A DNA stretch of 64,000 nt, from the NCBI RefSeq assembly GCF_029168945.1, contig NC_083605.1, forward strand, positions 26,611,280 through 26,675,279, in the 5' to 3' direction. Positions 1-10,462 of this stretch are shown here, one piece after another (the stretch's first letter is position 1; each line of letters begins with the position of its first letter). The position numbers were made by a program, and so were the translations under genes. Below the pieces are notes generated by a model that did no database searches, was not told where the DNA came from, and was given only the letters and a program-made list of their open reading frames with translations. Source of the stretch: Cannabis sativa. Lineage: Eukaryota; Streptophyta; Magnoliopsida; Rosales; Cannabaceae.

Positions 1-968
1 TGTTCTTAATCTAGGACATACATTTTTATCTAGTTATATTCAGAATATGCGTCCATAAATGACATAAGCTCGTGCCCAGCAGTTTTATCCACTAACTGGT
101 TGATCCTAGGAAGTGGGAAACAATATTTTGGACACGCCTTGTTCAGATCAGAAAAGTCAATACAAGTTCTCCAAGTTCCGCTAGGCTTCAGGACTAGAAC
201 AGGATTGGCTATCCACGAGGGATAAAACACCTCGCGTATGAAGTCGTTGACTAACAACTTGTCCACTTCCTATTGCCTCTCGGAATCAAAGGGTCTCATT
301 TTCTGTCTCTTCGCTGGGTAGCTTGGATCAACATTTAAATGATGGCAGATAATATTAGGGTCGACCCCTATCATATATCCATGGCTTGAGGCGAATTGAA
401 CCTTGTTCGCCTTCAAAAAGCTTATTAGCTGCTATTTGGGTTGCTCGTCCACGTTCTTCCCAATGTATACACACTTTGTGGTATTTCCTAGGTCGAGAAT
501 ACCCTCTTCTAATTCCTCAATTTGTTTCAATCGGTTTCTCTCATCTTGAACTCAGGGTTCAAGATCTTCATAATTCTTCTCATTTTCTTTTGCCAAGATC
601 GCCATCAACTAATGTCCGACTTTCCTATGCTGCAGCTCAATGCCATATTAATCGTGAGCCAGCATGTGGTCGCCTCGTACCACTCCCACGCCATCTGGTG
701 TTTGGAATTTCAAGGATAGGGGCTTCATCAAACTGATTGCCCCTAGTCCGATCAGTGCTGGATGACCCAACAATATGTTGTAAGCCGAGGGCAGGTCGAC
801 AACTAAGAAGTCTTGCATAACAGTAGCAAATAAAGGTGCCTCACCTAAGGTTAAGGATAGCTCAATTATGCCAAGGCTAGCGATGCTGTCTGCAGTGAAT
901 TTGCAAACGTTCATTTCAATTCCGTAGTTGGGTGTTTCCCTGTTTCCTGAGTCTGTGTGATTCATAGA
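1..968 (-). pseudogene. Tat-type Ty3/gypsy pol fragment (protease to RT)
   Basis: This is a remnant of a retrotransposon polyprotein read on the minus strand. From about 965 to 648 the frame gives a protease-flank segment ([12 protein letters not shown]) that lies between protease and reverse transcriptase in Tat-lineage elements. From 266 to 30 it gives the start of reverse transcriptase: FIREVFYPSWIANPVLV, CIDFSDLNKACPK and FMDAYSEYN. The stretch between them (about 270-640) has lost an open frame. The fragment runs off the left edge, and on the right it abuts a Tekay-like LTR of opposite orientation, so that junction is a rearrangement or a truncated insertion. It is the same lineage as the pol at 5453-9717, but a separate copy. 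Confidence 0.8.
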
Positions 969-1886
969 GAGTATAGCAGAACCTAAGGTTAAGGGTTTGG
1001 GTTTCCTAGATTAGGGTTTCGAGCATGTGATTTACCGGGTTTTATTATGTGATTAGGGCATCAGTCTAGAACGAGACTTTCCATTCAGGTCGGCCAACAC
1101 ACTTGAATCTAGAAAGACGGTAAGAACTGTATATAATGTGTGATGTAAATATCTCAATATATGTATATGTTATGTGTATATGCATGCTTATATGTTGTGA
1201 TTCATACACTACCAACACTTGTACGGTTGCGGTACAGAGTGCATATGTAAGGTTTATGATGTTTGAAACTACATCGTGGTGTTACTAGCACATGTACAGG
1301 AAGGTATAAGGTGTCTGTGGTACAACACTTAACAGTACTCAGGTGCGGTCCATACCCTACCTACACTACTACGAAGGTATACTGAGTGCATGTGGTACGT
1401 GGTACATGGTCGTATCCTTAGTAGAACGTTCTTACTCATCTGTTGAGCCTTGTAAATAGGTGTATGGGCGCCTAGATACAAGTCGGTATTATATGATATC
1501 TTATATGATTTTCTTACTGAGTCTGTCGACTCACAGTTCTACTTCCATGTGCAGGTAAAGGAAAGGCTAAAGCTGAACAAGAGTGAGCCTGGCTAGGATG
1601 GGATTGTACATGTCGTCGCAGCGTGACCTGGAGTGTTTGGTCTCGGGACATCTAGGGATTTTATTTTTGTAGTCGTTGTGCGACCGGATATGTATTTTGG
1701 TATACTTTGTACAAAAGTTTAAAAACGGGATCCCGGTACTTGTAAACAGTTTTGTAAATTATAAGTTCAGTATTTATTATAAAAAGTTTTAATTTGACAT
1801 GTTTTTTTGAGAAAAATCTTTAATTAGCAAGGATAACACTTTTATTGAAAAAGCACTGTAGCGTGCTTCAGCATCAGGGCGTTACA
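969..1886 (+). repeat. 5'-truncated LTR of a Tekay-like Ty3/gypsy element
   Basis: The segment is collinear with the downstream part of the LTRs at 12355-14438 and 50427-52747. It shares the 'CACTCAGGT/CATTCAGGT... CACACTTGAAT' block followed by GGTAAGA, the 'TTACTGAGTCTGTCGACTC' block near 1515, and the terminal GTTACA. It ends at 1886, directly before a primer-binding site, so it is a 5' LTR in plus orientation with its upstream half missing. The left boundary against the antisense Tat scrap is approximate. Confidence 0.7.
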
Positions 1887-2029
1887 ATTTTGGTATCGGA
1901 GCCACCAGGTTTATCTACCGAAGCTTACCAAGACATGTACAATCTTCATCAGCTCGGTTCACGGTTCAGTAAGCCCGTACGTGTTTAGTATTTTAAATGA
2001 TTATTAAAGCATGTTAGGGAGCATATTAG
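1887..2029 (+). mobile_element. PBS and leader of truncated Tekay-like element
   Basis: TGGTATCGGAGCC at 1891-1903 matches the initiator-Met tRNA PBS (usual TGGTATCAGAGC) with one change. It is followed by a leader that aligns with 14439-14600, including GACATGTACAATC and CACGGTTCAGT. The leader stops at about 2029, where the sequence switches abruptly to the interior of a copia-type element. No gag remains. Confidence 0.75.
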
Positions 2030-2920
2030 ATTGTCTAATTGATGACAATCTATTAGGGATTCGTCCCATTAAAACAACAAGCTTAGTTAGACCAACAATG
2101 AAGATTCGAAATATAAACTACATTAATAACAGAAAATAACATGGTTCAATTATTCAGAAATTATTAAACATATAGCAAATAGGAATGACAAGCGAAAATA
2201 CTAAAACATACAATCCTAAATAATTTCTAAGGTCTTCAACAAACTGATATCGGTGTCTCGTTTAGGCGCGACTCAAAGATACCATCCATTGAATAGAGTT
2301 GTCAGCTCATCTAAAATGATAAACATTCTAGCAACCTTTTATTCGATCAAGATCAGAATAAAGCGTTGTCCCGTTTAGGCGAGAGTCAAGGCAATTCTAT
2401 CTTATGAGCTTCCTCCATTATTTCATACATTTGCAAGCCCTATTAAAGTCGCCACCATTAGGGTGATCCATACTAAAATAAACACTTACAAATAGTACGT
2501 ATCTTTTGAGATTCTACGGTGTTAAATTGCTAATGAATGTTCCTCCATTAGGGAGGATTACTCACTAAAACAATAACTAAGAACCAACAATGGAGATTGA
2601 ATATCCTAATAATAATAAAGCTCATTATTTAAAAATGTATTTTCTTCTAATATTTATTTCAATCTATTTATTTTAAATATATATTTATTTAATTAAAATT
2701 TCCAATTTAGAATAAAATTCTAAATATAAATTTTAATTTAATATTTATAAAATAACACTTAGATGGATATGAAAAATAAAATGAATTATATTCCATCTTA
2801 GTAATAATTTCCGATAAAAATTTAAAAAATTATTCAATTTAAGTTGTATCAAAATTAATTTAAATTAATTTACAACTCAAATTTAATTTTCTATAAATAT
2901 ATATTTCATTTCGAAAAATT
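2030..2920 (-). repeat. Interior of copia-type element B, left part
   Basis: There is no coding frame. The segment aligns with 20558-21470 of copy E. It carries two direct copies of a GTTTAGGCG-containing motif (about 2259-2276 and 2371-2390) and the hairpin-like block CCTCCATTAGGGAGG near 2542. The last 300 bp are A/T rich with interspersed TTAATTAAA tracts. Confidence 0.65.
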
Positions 2921-2925
2921 AAAGT
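2921..2925. repeat. Target-site duplication AAAGT (left copy) of the Tat element
   Basis: AAAGT directly precedes the TGTTATCCC start of the 5' LTR. The same five bases directly follow the 3' LTR at 38816-38820. Five base pairs is the usual LTR-retrotransposon duplication length, so the two ends of the 35.9-kb composite belong to one insertion event. Confidence 0.9.
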
Positions 2926-3595
2926 TGTTATCCCAATTTTCGCACTCTGACGTGGCATCACGTGAATGGTGACACATGGAGTCCACTTGGAACATCTGCT
3001 CGGGCAGATAGGCCGAGCAAGATGACTCGCTAGCATGCCCAGAGCAAGATATTCAGCGATCCGTGTAGAGCAACCAACACTTAGCGAATTCTACTTTTGC
3101 ATCATGAGTCATCATCACAATCCCTATAACTCAGGGATCAATTTACGTGGATATGGCATACACATGATCCCACTATCAATGTATTCAGCCTCAATCCCAC
3201 GATCCTTGTATTCAACATTGATCCCAAGATCTTTCTGTTTATACGCATTGTAACGAGAGGGGAAACTCTTCCTCCTCAAGCTTACTTGCCCTATAAATAG
3301 TGATGCATATTCACTGGGCAAGGGATCGGTCGAAAAGCAGTTGAGCTAAGACTATATTATTATCTAAGAATTATATATTCAGAGATACTGTTGTAAGAGT
3401 TATAAGAAAAGGAATCTTTCTCCTTGATCTTAAGTCAATACAAGTAACGAGGATTAGGCTATTACCGAAATGATCGGAGCTGAACCTCTATAAAATCCCT
3501 GTGTCTTATTATTGCTTTATCATATATCTGTTATTATATATCATTTATCGCTTATAAAATAGACTCATTGTCGTTGGCTAAAAGCGAAGTCAACA
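2926..3595 (+). repeat. 5' LTR of Tat element C
   Basis: This 670-bp LTR starts TGTTATCCC and ends GTCAACA. It contains a TATA-like CCCTATAAATAG at about 3290-3301. Against the 3' LTR I count 37 substitutions and one single-base gap, about 5.5%, most of them transitions. Confidence 0.9.
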
Positions 3596-3661
3596 TTTTG
3601 GTGCTTTCATTGAGAGGAGGATCACGAATCCCTCTTTATTGAACATCAAACCGCCCATACG
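3596..3661 (+). other. Primer-binding region and leader of Tat element C
   Basis: TTTTGGTGCTTTCATTGAGA follows the LTR directly, at the position of a Ty3/gypsy PBS. It is clearly not the iMet type used by the Tekay-like elements here. I do not assign the tRNA. The leader to the gag ATG is only 66 bp. Confidence 0.6.
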
Positions 3662-5381
3662 ATGGTGCAAACTCGTAGAGTCCTGACTGATCTGACAAAT
3701 TCAGAGACGCTGGATCCTACATCGCAGAACCCAGGAAGCAGGAGGATTTCGCCTACTGTTAATCCTGGACAGTCGGCAAGCGTGGGGAATGGTGAAACAG
3801 CTCCAATTGATGGAATTGCACCTAGTATGCAAGAGACTGGGAATAACAGATCCGCACCCAACCAGGGCATTCATTATACGACTGTTCTGCCTGGAACCAA
3901 CGCCCAGACGACTATCGGAGATGGCACTGAATTACAAAATCTCTGTGACACGCTCGAACTCATGCCGGGTAATAATAACACCCTTCATCATGATCAGGAC
4001 GAATTGTGTGCTGCAATGAATCTCGCGTTCGACGAACAAAGGCGTATGTTTGCTGAATGGAGAGATACAGAGATGGAGGCATTAAGCGCTCACCATGCAT
4101 AGATTGAAGATCGTAGTCGACAAGCCACCGTGCTGATACGAAGAGCCTACCAAAGTGTAGGTCAGTAATCACCGAACGGCACCTCTCTGAGAAACGGAAG
4201 AGGATCCAATGATGAATACTTCCCAGACTACTAATGATCAGCCGCCCAATCCCCGGTCACGAGTTCTGCTCATGGGCCCAGCAGTAGGCGAGCAGACCTT
4301 GTCTGGTAATTCATCAGGAGGAGTCATACCTGATGGCTCCAACCAAACCAATGGTGCCATTCCACCCGTCAACCAAGCGAATCAATCGCTAAGGCAACCG
4401 AGCGCTTCTGTGTTTGAAAGGTTATGAACAACCCATGACCTAAGGAATGATCTAAATAGAAGGAGGGGAACAGATGATCAGAATGTTACGGCAATCGTGC
4501 AGCCCGGAGCCCGTACTCAAATCCCCGCTCAAAAAGATGCTGACATAATCCAAGTTGACCAGAATGTCGAGCAGGGCAGCCCAACCGTACAGGCTCAGCT
4601 AGACGAACCAAAAAATATGTTTCACGGCATGGCTGGACAACGAAATAATGATCTTGAGTTAGACCGAGCACGCGGAACTCCTTTCTTCCCAGAGATCAAT
4701 CTCCTGCCACTGCCCCACAATTTCAAAATGGCAACGTAGAAAATGTACACGGGGTGAGAAGATCCCCTTTCCCATCTCAACTACTTTGAAATGCAAATGG
4801 ATTTGCAAGGGGTACGAGGAGATGTATGCTGTAGAATCTTTCCTGCCACTCTGTCAGAAGCCGCTCAGCAATGGTATTTCAAGTTGGTCGCTGGAATGTT
4901 TAGCTCATGGAAAACCTTCTCTTTAGAATTCCAAGCGCAATTCTCCTCCTCGTGCCAACTCCCATTGCATTTGGGAGATTTGGTCAAAGTTAAGCAACGA
5001 CCAGGCGAGCCACTCCGGGAATACATTAGCAGAACCATGACGGAGGCGACCAAAGTTTCACGAGTAACCGAGGATGGAAAGTTATCCGCGATACTGGGGG
5101 CATCAAAGTCCTCGGTGAACTTTGGAAAGATATAAGGAAGAACGGGCCAGTAGACTTAATGAGTGATTTCCTTGACCGAGGCGAAGGCTTCATCAAGCTC
5201 GAAGAAGCCATTCAACGAGCAGAAGGTGAACAAAAGCCAGACAAGTCAAAGGCTCCTTCAACTGGAACATCCTCCCAACTTCCCAACTACCCAAATAATT
5301 CAAGCTCAAGTGGCAAGCGTTCTAGCAACAACCACAAGCAAGGGAACAGGAAGAAAGGAAAGTTCACTGATAAATCCGAAT
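3662..5381 (+). pseudogene. Tat element gag (broken)
   Basis: Gag forms the virus-like particle that packages element RNA. The frame opens at the ATG at 3662 (MVQTRRVLTDLTNSE) shortly after the PBS and runs to a stop at 4100. Further pieces are visible at 4209-4427, 4497-4739, 4791-5135 and 5159-5383. The 4791-5135 piece carries the Retrotrans_gag core (FPATLSEAAQQWYFKL followed by LEFQAQFSSS). The segment from 5160 has the lysine/serine-rich tail before the zinc knuckle. Several stops and frameshifts separate the pieces, so no full Gag can be made. The low-complexity Asn/Pro-rich amino half is typical of Tat Gag. Confidence 0.8.
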
Positions 5382-5452
5382 AGACTCCCCGTGAGAATCA
5401 TGCCAAAAACATAGCATTCACTATTCTAACTGAAGATATAGAAAGTGTATAT

Positions 5453-6385
5453 ATGGAAACCCAATCGTTGATCCCATACAAGAAGCCCAGACCCAAGAAG
5501 AAAGATACCAACAAAAGGGACATGACAAAGTTTTGTCGGTTCCACGGAGACTACGGCCACGACACTAACGAATGCTACAACTTGAAGCGGGAAATTGAAT
5601 TCCTAATAAGGAAAAACAATCCACACCTGCAGAAGTATGTCAAGACCGACCAAGGTCAGAACAACCAAGATTTGCTACCTCCTCCGGTAGACGGACACTT
5701 GCAAGTAATTATTAGAGGCCCTCACATTGCTGGAGATTCGTGCAAAGCTCGGGAGAGGTATGCCCGAACAGTGCAGCACGAACAAGAAGAGATTATCCTA
5801 GTCGTGGAAGAAAAGAAGCCCAAAGTTCCACGAGCAGGAGAGCCAACCATACCATTCAACGATGAAGACGCTGTCAAAGTCAAGTTTCCGCACAACGACC
5901 CGCTGGTCGTGGAAGTCCAGATAGCCAATAAAATGGTCGCCAGAACCATGATCGACAATGGAGCTTCGTCAAACATCTTGTTCAAGACTGCTTACGAAAA
6001 AATGGGACTCCAACTCAAGGATTTAACTCCATGCCTCCAGCCTGTCTATGGTTTCTCCAGTCAAGGAGTTGCACCTCTAGGACAAATCTGGGTAGCCCTC
6101 ACTGTTGGACAAGCTCTGACGAGCATAACTATCATGGCACAGTTCTTAATATTGGATGTTCCTTCAACGTTTAACGTAATGCTTGCTCGACCAGCCCTGT
6201 ATGACTTAAAAGCTGTCACATCAATATTTTACTCATGCCTGAAGTTCCCAACAAAGAATGGGGTAGGGTGTCTAAGAGAAAACCAGCAGTCTGCTCGGGA
6301 ATGTTATAACCTTGCAGTGGCCAAGGCTAAGAAGGAAGTATCCTCCACCCAGAGCCCAGACAAGGGAAAAAACATTCCCAAGTAG
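5453..6385 (+). pseudogene. Tat element zinc knuckle and protease frame
   Basis: This 310-codon open frame is the longest intact piece of the element. Near residues 28-41 it has a knuckle-like CRFHGDYGHDTNEC. Near residues 168-174 it has the aspartic protease motif, here DNGASSN, where retropepsins usually have D-T/S-G, so the active site is atypical or damaged. The following block (LDVPSTFNVMLARPAL) matches the flap-to-C-terminal region also seen in the 1-968 scrap. The frame ends at 6385 and reverse transcriptase continues in a new frame from 6413. Confidence 0.8.
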
Positions 6386-6412
6386 GGAACTTCCCAAGGC
6401 TAGGATGAAAAT

Positions 6413-7699
6413 GTGGATCCTCGACTTGGGGACCCAAGCAGCAATGTTGGACCTGTTGAAGAATTAGAAGAGATCGAGATCGATCCAGCTATCCCGACCA
6501 GAAAGCTAAAGATTGGAAAAGGTTTGTTGCTCGAAGAAAAATCAGAATTGATAAAATTTCTGAGAGCAAACCTAGACGTTTTTTCGTGGTCACATGCGGA
6601 TATGGTCAGAATCGATCCTTCTATTATTTCACATGTTCTGAATATTGATCCCAACTTTCGGCCAGTTCAAAAAAATCGAAGGCTATTGGACAAAGAACGA
6701 GCAGTAGCCCTGAAGGATGATGTTGAAAAGCTGGACAATAACAACTTCATAATTGAAGCTTCTTACCGGGCTTAGGTCGCAAATCCCGTACTAGTGCCCA
6801 AGCCGAACAAGAAATGGCGAGTTTGTATTGATATCACAGACATCAACAAAGCATGCCCTAAAGACTGTTTTCCACTTCAAAGAATCGATCAGCTCATAGA
6901 CGCAACAGCAAGGCACGAAATATTAAGCTTCATGGACGCTTACTAAGGCTACAATCTAATCAAAATGCATCCACCAGACGTAGAGCATGCAAGTTTCCGA
7001 ACAAATATGGGGCTTTATAGCTACAAAGTCATCCCTTTTGGTTTTAAAAACGCTGGAGCTACGTACCAAAGATTAGTAAACAAAATGTTTAAAGACCAGA
7101 TCAGGCGAAATATGGAAGTGTAGGTGGATGACATGCTCGTCAAATCTAGAAAAGTTTGAGGTCACATAGACGACCTGGACGAATGCTTCAAAGTCCTCAG
7201 AAAATACAACATGAAGTTAAATCCCTTAAAGTGTTCCTTCGGAGTCAGCTCAAGAAAGTTTCTAGGCTTTATCGTCAATACTCGAGGAATTGAAGCTAAT
7301 CCAGAAAAGATTCAAGCCCTCCTAGATATGGACTCGCCAACAAAAACGAAAGAAGTGCAAAGCTTAACTAGTCGTATCGCCGCCCTCAGCAGATTCGTGT
7401 CAAAATCAATAGACAAATGTGTCCCATTCTTCAACATCTTGCGAGGAAATAAACAGTTCGAGTGGATAGAAGAATGTGAAAAAGCTTTCCAAGAGCTAAA
7501 GGCACAACTTGCTGAACCTCCCGTACATTCGAAACCTCTGGACGGGGAGGAGCTGGGAATATACTTAGCTGTCACAGAACATGCCGTGAGTGTCGTGCTG
7601 ATCAAAGAAGAGAACAGCGTACAACACCCAATCTATTACATCAGTAAAAGACTCATTGAGGTCGAGGGCCGGTATCCGTTGATAGAAAAACTTTCCTAG
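6413..7699 (+). pseudogene. Tat element reverse transcriptase (four in-frame stops)
   Basis: Reverse transcriptase copies element RNA into DNA. Motifs in order: DVFSWSHADMVRIDPS at about 6578, then KWRVCIDITDINKACPK, FPLQRIDQLIDATA, the SFMDAY block, PFGFKNAGATYQRL and the VDDML active-site loop, followed by the connection region from 7211 (KLNPLKCSFGVSSRKFLGF). Stops at 6773, 6944, 7121 and 7157 interrupt it. The stop at 7121 replaces the tyrosine normally before VDD, so the catalytic YVDD box itself is broken. The connection and early RNase H portion (7211-7699, 162 codons) is still open. Confidence 0.9.
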
Positions 7700-8679
7700 T
7701 GTCTCATTCTAGCAACAAGGAAGGTGAGTACTTATTTCCAATCTCATCCTATTAGGGTATATACCGACCAGCCACTACGACAAATACTGTAAAAGCCATA
7801 TGCTTTGGGATGGTTACTCAAGTGGGCGGTAGAGTTGGGTCAGTACGAAATCACTTTCCAACCCCGAACAACAATCAAAGGCCAAGCTTTGGCAGACTTT
7901 GTGGTAGAATGCACAGGCAAAAAAGAAAGCACACCAGAAAGCAACCCTAAGCTAGCACCAATGCCTCAGCCAAGTCACAATGAGGACAAACCGACTTGGA
8001 AACTACATGTGGATGGGTCGGCTACAGATCAACCATCTGGTTCAGGGATTACCCTCGTCACGCCTGGGGGCAACACCTACACACTGCAGTCAAGTTCAGA
8101 TGCAAAGCATCTAACAAGAAAGCCGAGTACGAAGCTCTAATCGCTGGACTAAGACTCGCCTGGGAGATGAAGGCCGAACACATTGAAATCTGCAGTGATT
8201 CACAGCTGGTGGTAAATCATGTATCCGGAGAATACGAGGCTCGGGGAGAAAAGATGATAGCATATCTAAGAAAAATACACAATCTGCTCGCACAATTTAA
8301 AAGCTACGTTCTCATACAAATTCCAAGAGAAGAAAATACAACTGCAGACGCGTTAGCTCGATTGGCATGCAGCAATGTGAGTGACAAAGCAAACCTGATT
8401 CCTATCCAGTTCCTCGAAGAGCCTAGAATCACTGGCAGGGAAGAAATCAAAATGATTGACACATCCCCAAACTGGATGACGCCAATAGCAGCCTACCTCA
8501 AATCTAAGGAACTCCCACATAACCGAAATGAAGCTCGGAAGATGAGAAGGAAGGTTGCACGTTATATCATAGTAGAGGGAGTCATGTACAGAAGAGGATT
8601 CTCGATGCCACTACTCAGATGTGTTACTCAAGATGAAGCTGCACGACTCCTATCTGAAGTTCACGATAGATTCTGTTGA
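7700..8679 (+). pseudogene. Tat element RNase H and integrase zinc region
   Basis: RNase H degrades the RNA template after first-strand synthesis. The first half (7805-8140) ends in HVDGSATDQPSGSGITL, which has the first catalytic Asp. A frameshift near 8100 moves the rest into another frame, with EYEALIAGLRLA (catalytic Glu), SDSQLVVNHVSGEY (second Asp) and REENTTADALARLA. The tail (RRGFSMPLLRC...) starts the integrase N-terminal region and stops at 8677-8679. The second RNase H half is otherwise well conserved. Confidence 0.85.
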
Positions 8680-9719
8680 AATCACGCCGCCGGATAGAGC
8701 TTATCCAAGAAAATTCTAAGGGAAGGTTACTTCTGGCCAACGATGATCGAAGATTCGATAGCCTACGTTAAGAAGTGCGACAAATGCCAGAGATTTTCAA
8801 AGATACCAGGAGCTCCGCCCAATGAGCTAACACATATGCAAAGTCTGTGGCCCTTTGCCATTTGGGGAATTGACCTGATTGGAAAATTAACTATAGGTAA
8901 AGGCGGAGTGTAGTACGTAGTGGTAGCAGTTGACTACTTTACTAAGTGGACTGAAGCCGAACCACTCGCAACCATTACATCAAAGAAAGTTCAAGACTTT
9001 ATTGTGAAGAACATCATATGCCGGTTCGGACTACCGTACAATATAGTCTCAGACAATGGTAAGCAGTTCGATAGCTAATCTTTCACTGATTTCTGTGCGA
9101 ACCATGGTATCATCAAAAATTTCTCCACAGTGGCGCATCCTCAGGCAAATGGTTAAGTTCAAGCAGTCAACAAAACCTTGAAGGATACACTAAAAAAAAC
9201 TCGAAGATGCCAAAGGAAACTGGCCCGAAGAGCTCCCTGAAGTTCTATGGTCATACCGTACAACAGAAAAAAATGGCGACCGGACAAGCACCATTTGCAA
9301 TGGCGTACAGTTATGTGGCTATGCTGCCCGTCAAACTCGATCCACCTTCCCACAAAAGATTGACGTACGATCAAGGTACCAATCACATACTCCTTGCAGA
9401 ATCACTTGATGAAATCGAAGAAAGACGAGCAACTACAAACTGAAATTTGATGGCCCATCAACAAAAAGTGGCTCGGTATTTCAACAAACAAGTGAAAGCT
9501 CGGAAATACTTCGTGGGAGATATGGTCCTGAGAAGGGTATTCCTAAACACCAAAGACAGTACGACAGGTGTACTAGGACCTAACTAGGAAGGACCATATC
9601 AAGTGGTCGAAGTTCTCGACTCCGGAGCATACAAATTAGGTAAGTATTACGAAAAAATGCAACTCATTCTAGTACCATGGTACTGGAATGGAGAACATTT
9701 AAGAAAATACTACCAATAA
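8680..9719 (+). pseudogene. Tat element integrase (catalytic Glu changed, stops)
   Basis: Integrase inserts the DNA copy. Visible pieces are the zinc-domain tail VKKCDKCQRFSK, the core aspartates in WGIDLIG (about 8870) and VSDNGKQFDS (about 9050), and AHPQANG near 9136. There a stop follows ANG. The usual V-E-A-V-N-K reads V-Q-A-V-N-K, so the third catalytic residue is Gln instead of Glu. Further stops and a frameshift near 9200 follow. The C-terminal part (VLRRVF, GPNWEGPYQV-like with a stop) reaches about 9717. Confidence 0.85.
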
Positions 9720-10462
9720 AAGACTACATTGAGTGACCACTTTAAGTACTAAATGAACATTTTCTTTTAAGGGAATGGCCTTCTAGGCAGACTCCGCCCA
9801 AAGTTTTCGATAAAATAGACAAAGTACTCAGGTCGGGTGACCACTTTAAAGTACAGTTTCTTATGTCTGCAATTTGTTTTATTTCATCTTAAGCTAAAAG
9901 ATCGGATTAGATCAAATAGCTCTGATGTAAGTTACTACGGTAACAAATACACTTTTCAATCAATAAATGAATAAAGATAGTATTTCAAAATTCAATTGAG
10001 TCGAAAAAATCAGCATGTTGACAATTTACCATACAATGCGCACAAAAGGTTTGGTCAAGCCCAAAACACCGAACAGATAAGCAATATATTTGTAACAGAC
10101 AAGTGACTAAGAGTCAGACGTCTGCTTGGTCACTTGGGGGCACCTATACCTGTACAAAGCATTTGGTAAAAATAAAACAATCACAATTGCACGACAATTA
10201 TAAACAGAGAATGAAATTCATTAAGGATAACAAAAGCACGTAATACCGAGATTAAAAGCTCCTCGGTACGCCCGTTGTCCAAAAAATGAAAAATAATTCT
10301 AAGTTCAAAGACCGCTTGGCCGGTCATGATGTCTTAGAAAAGGCCCTGAGGCTGAATAAGATATATCAAATGAAAAGATAAAAAGAGAAGTGTTTAAGCA
10401 TCTGGTGTCCCAGGTTCTTGGTTCCGTTCTTCTGGGCCAACCGGAGTAGGAGGATCTGTTGT
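9720..10462 (+). other. Non-coding spacer between Tat integrase and antisense ORF
   Basis: No conserved frame is seen on either strand. It holds two copies of a GGTGACCACTTTAA-like block (near 9730 and 9838) and, near 10127, a CACTTGGGGGCAC purine-rich stretch resembling an internal polypurine tract. Position and length fit the non-coding spacer that Tat elements carry downstream of pol. Confidence 0.5.
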
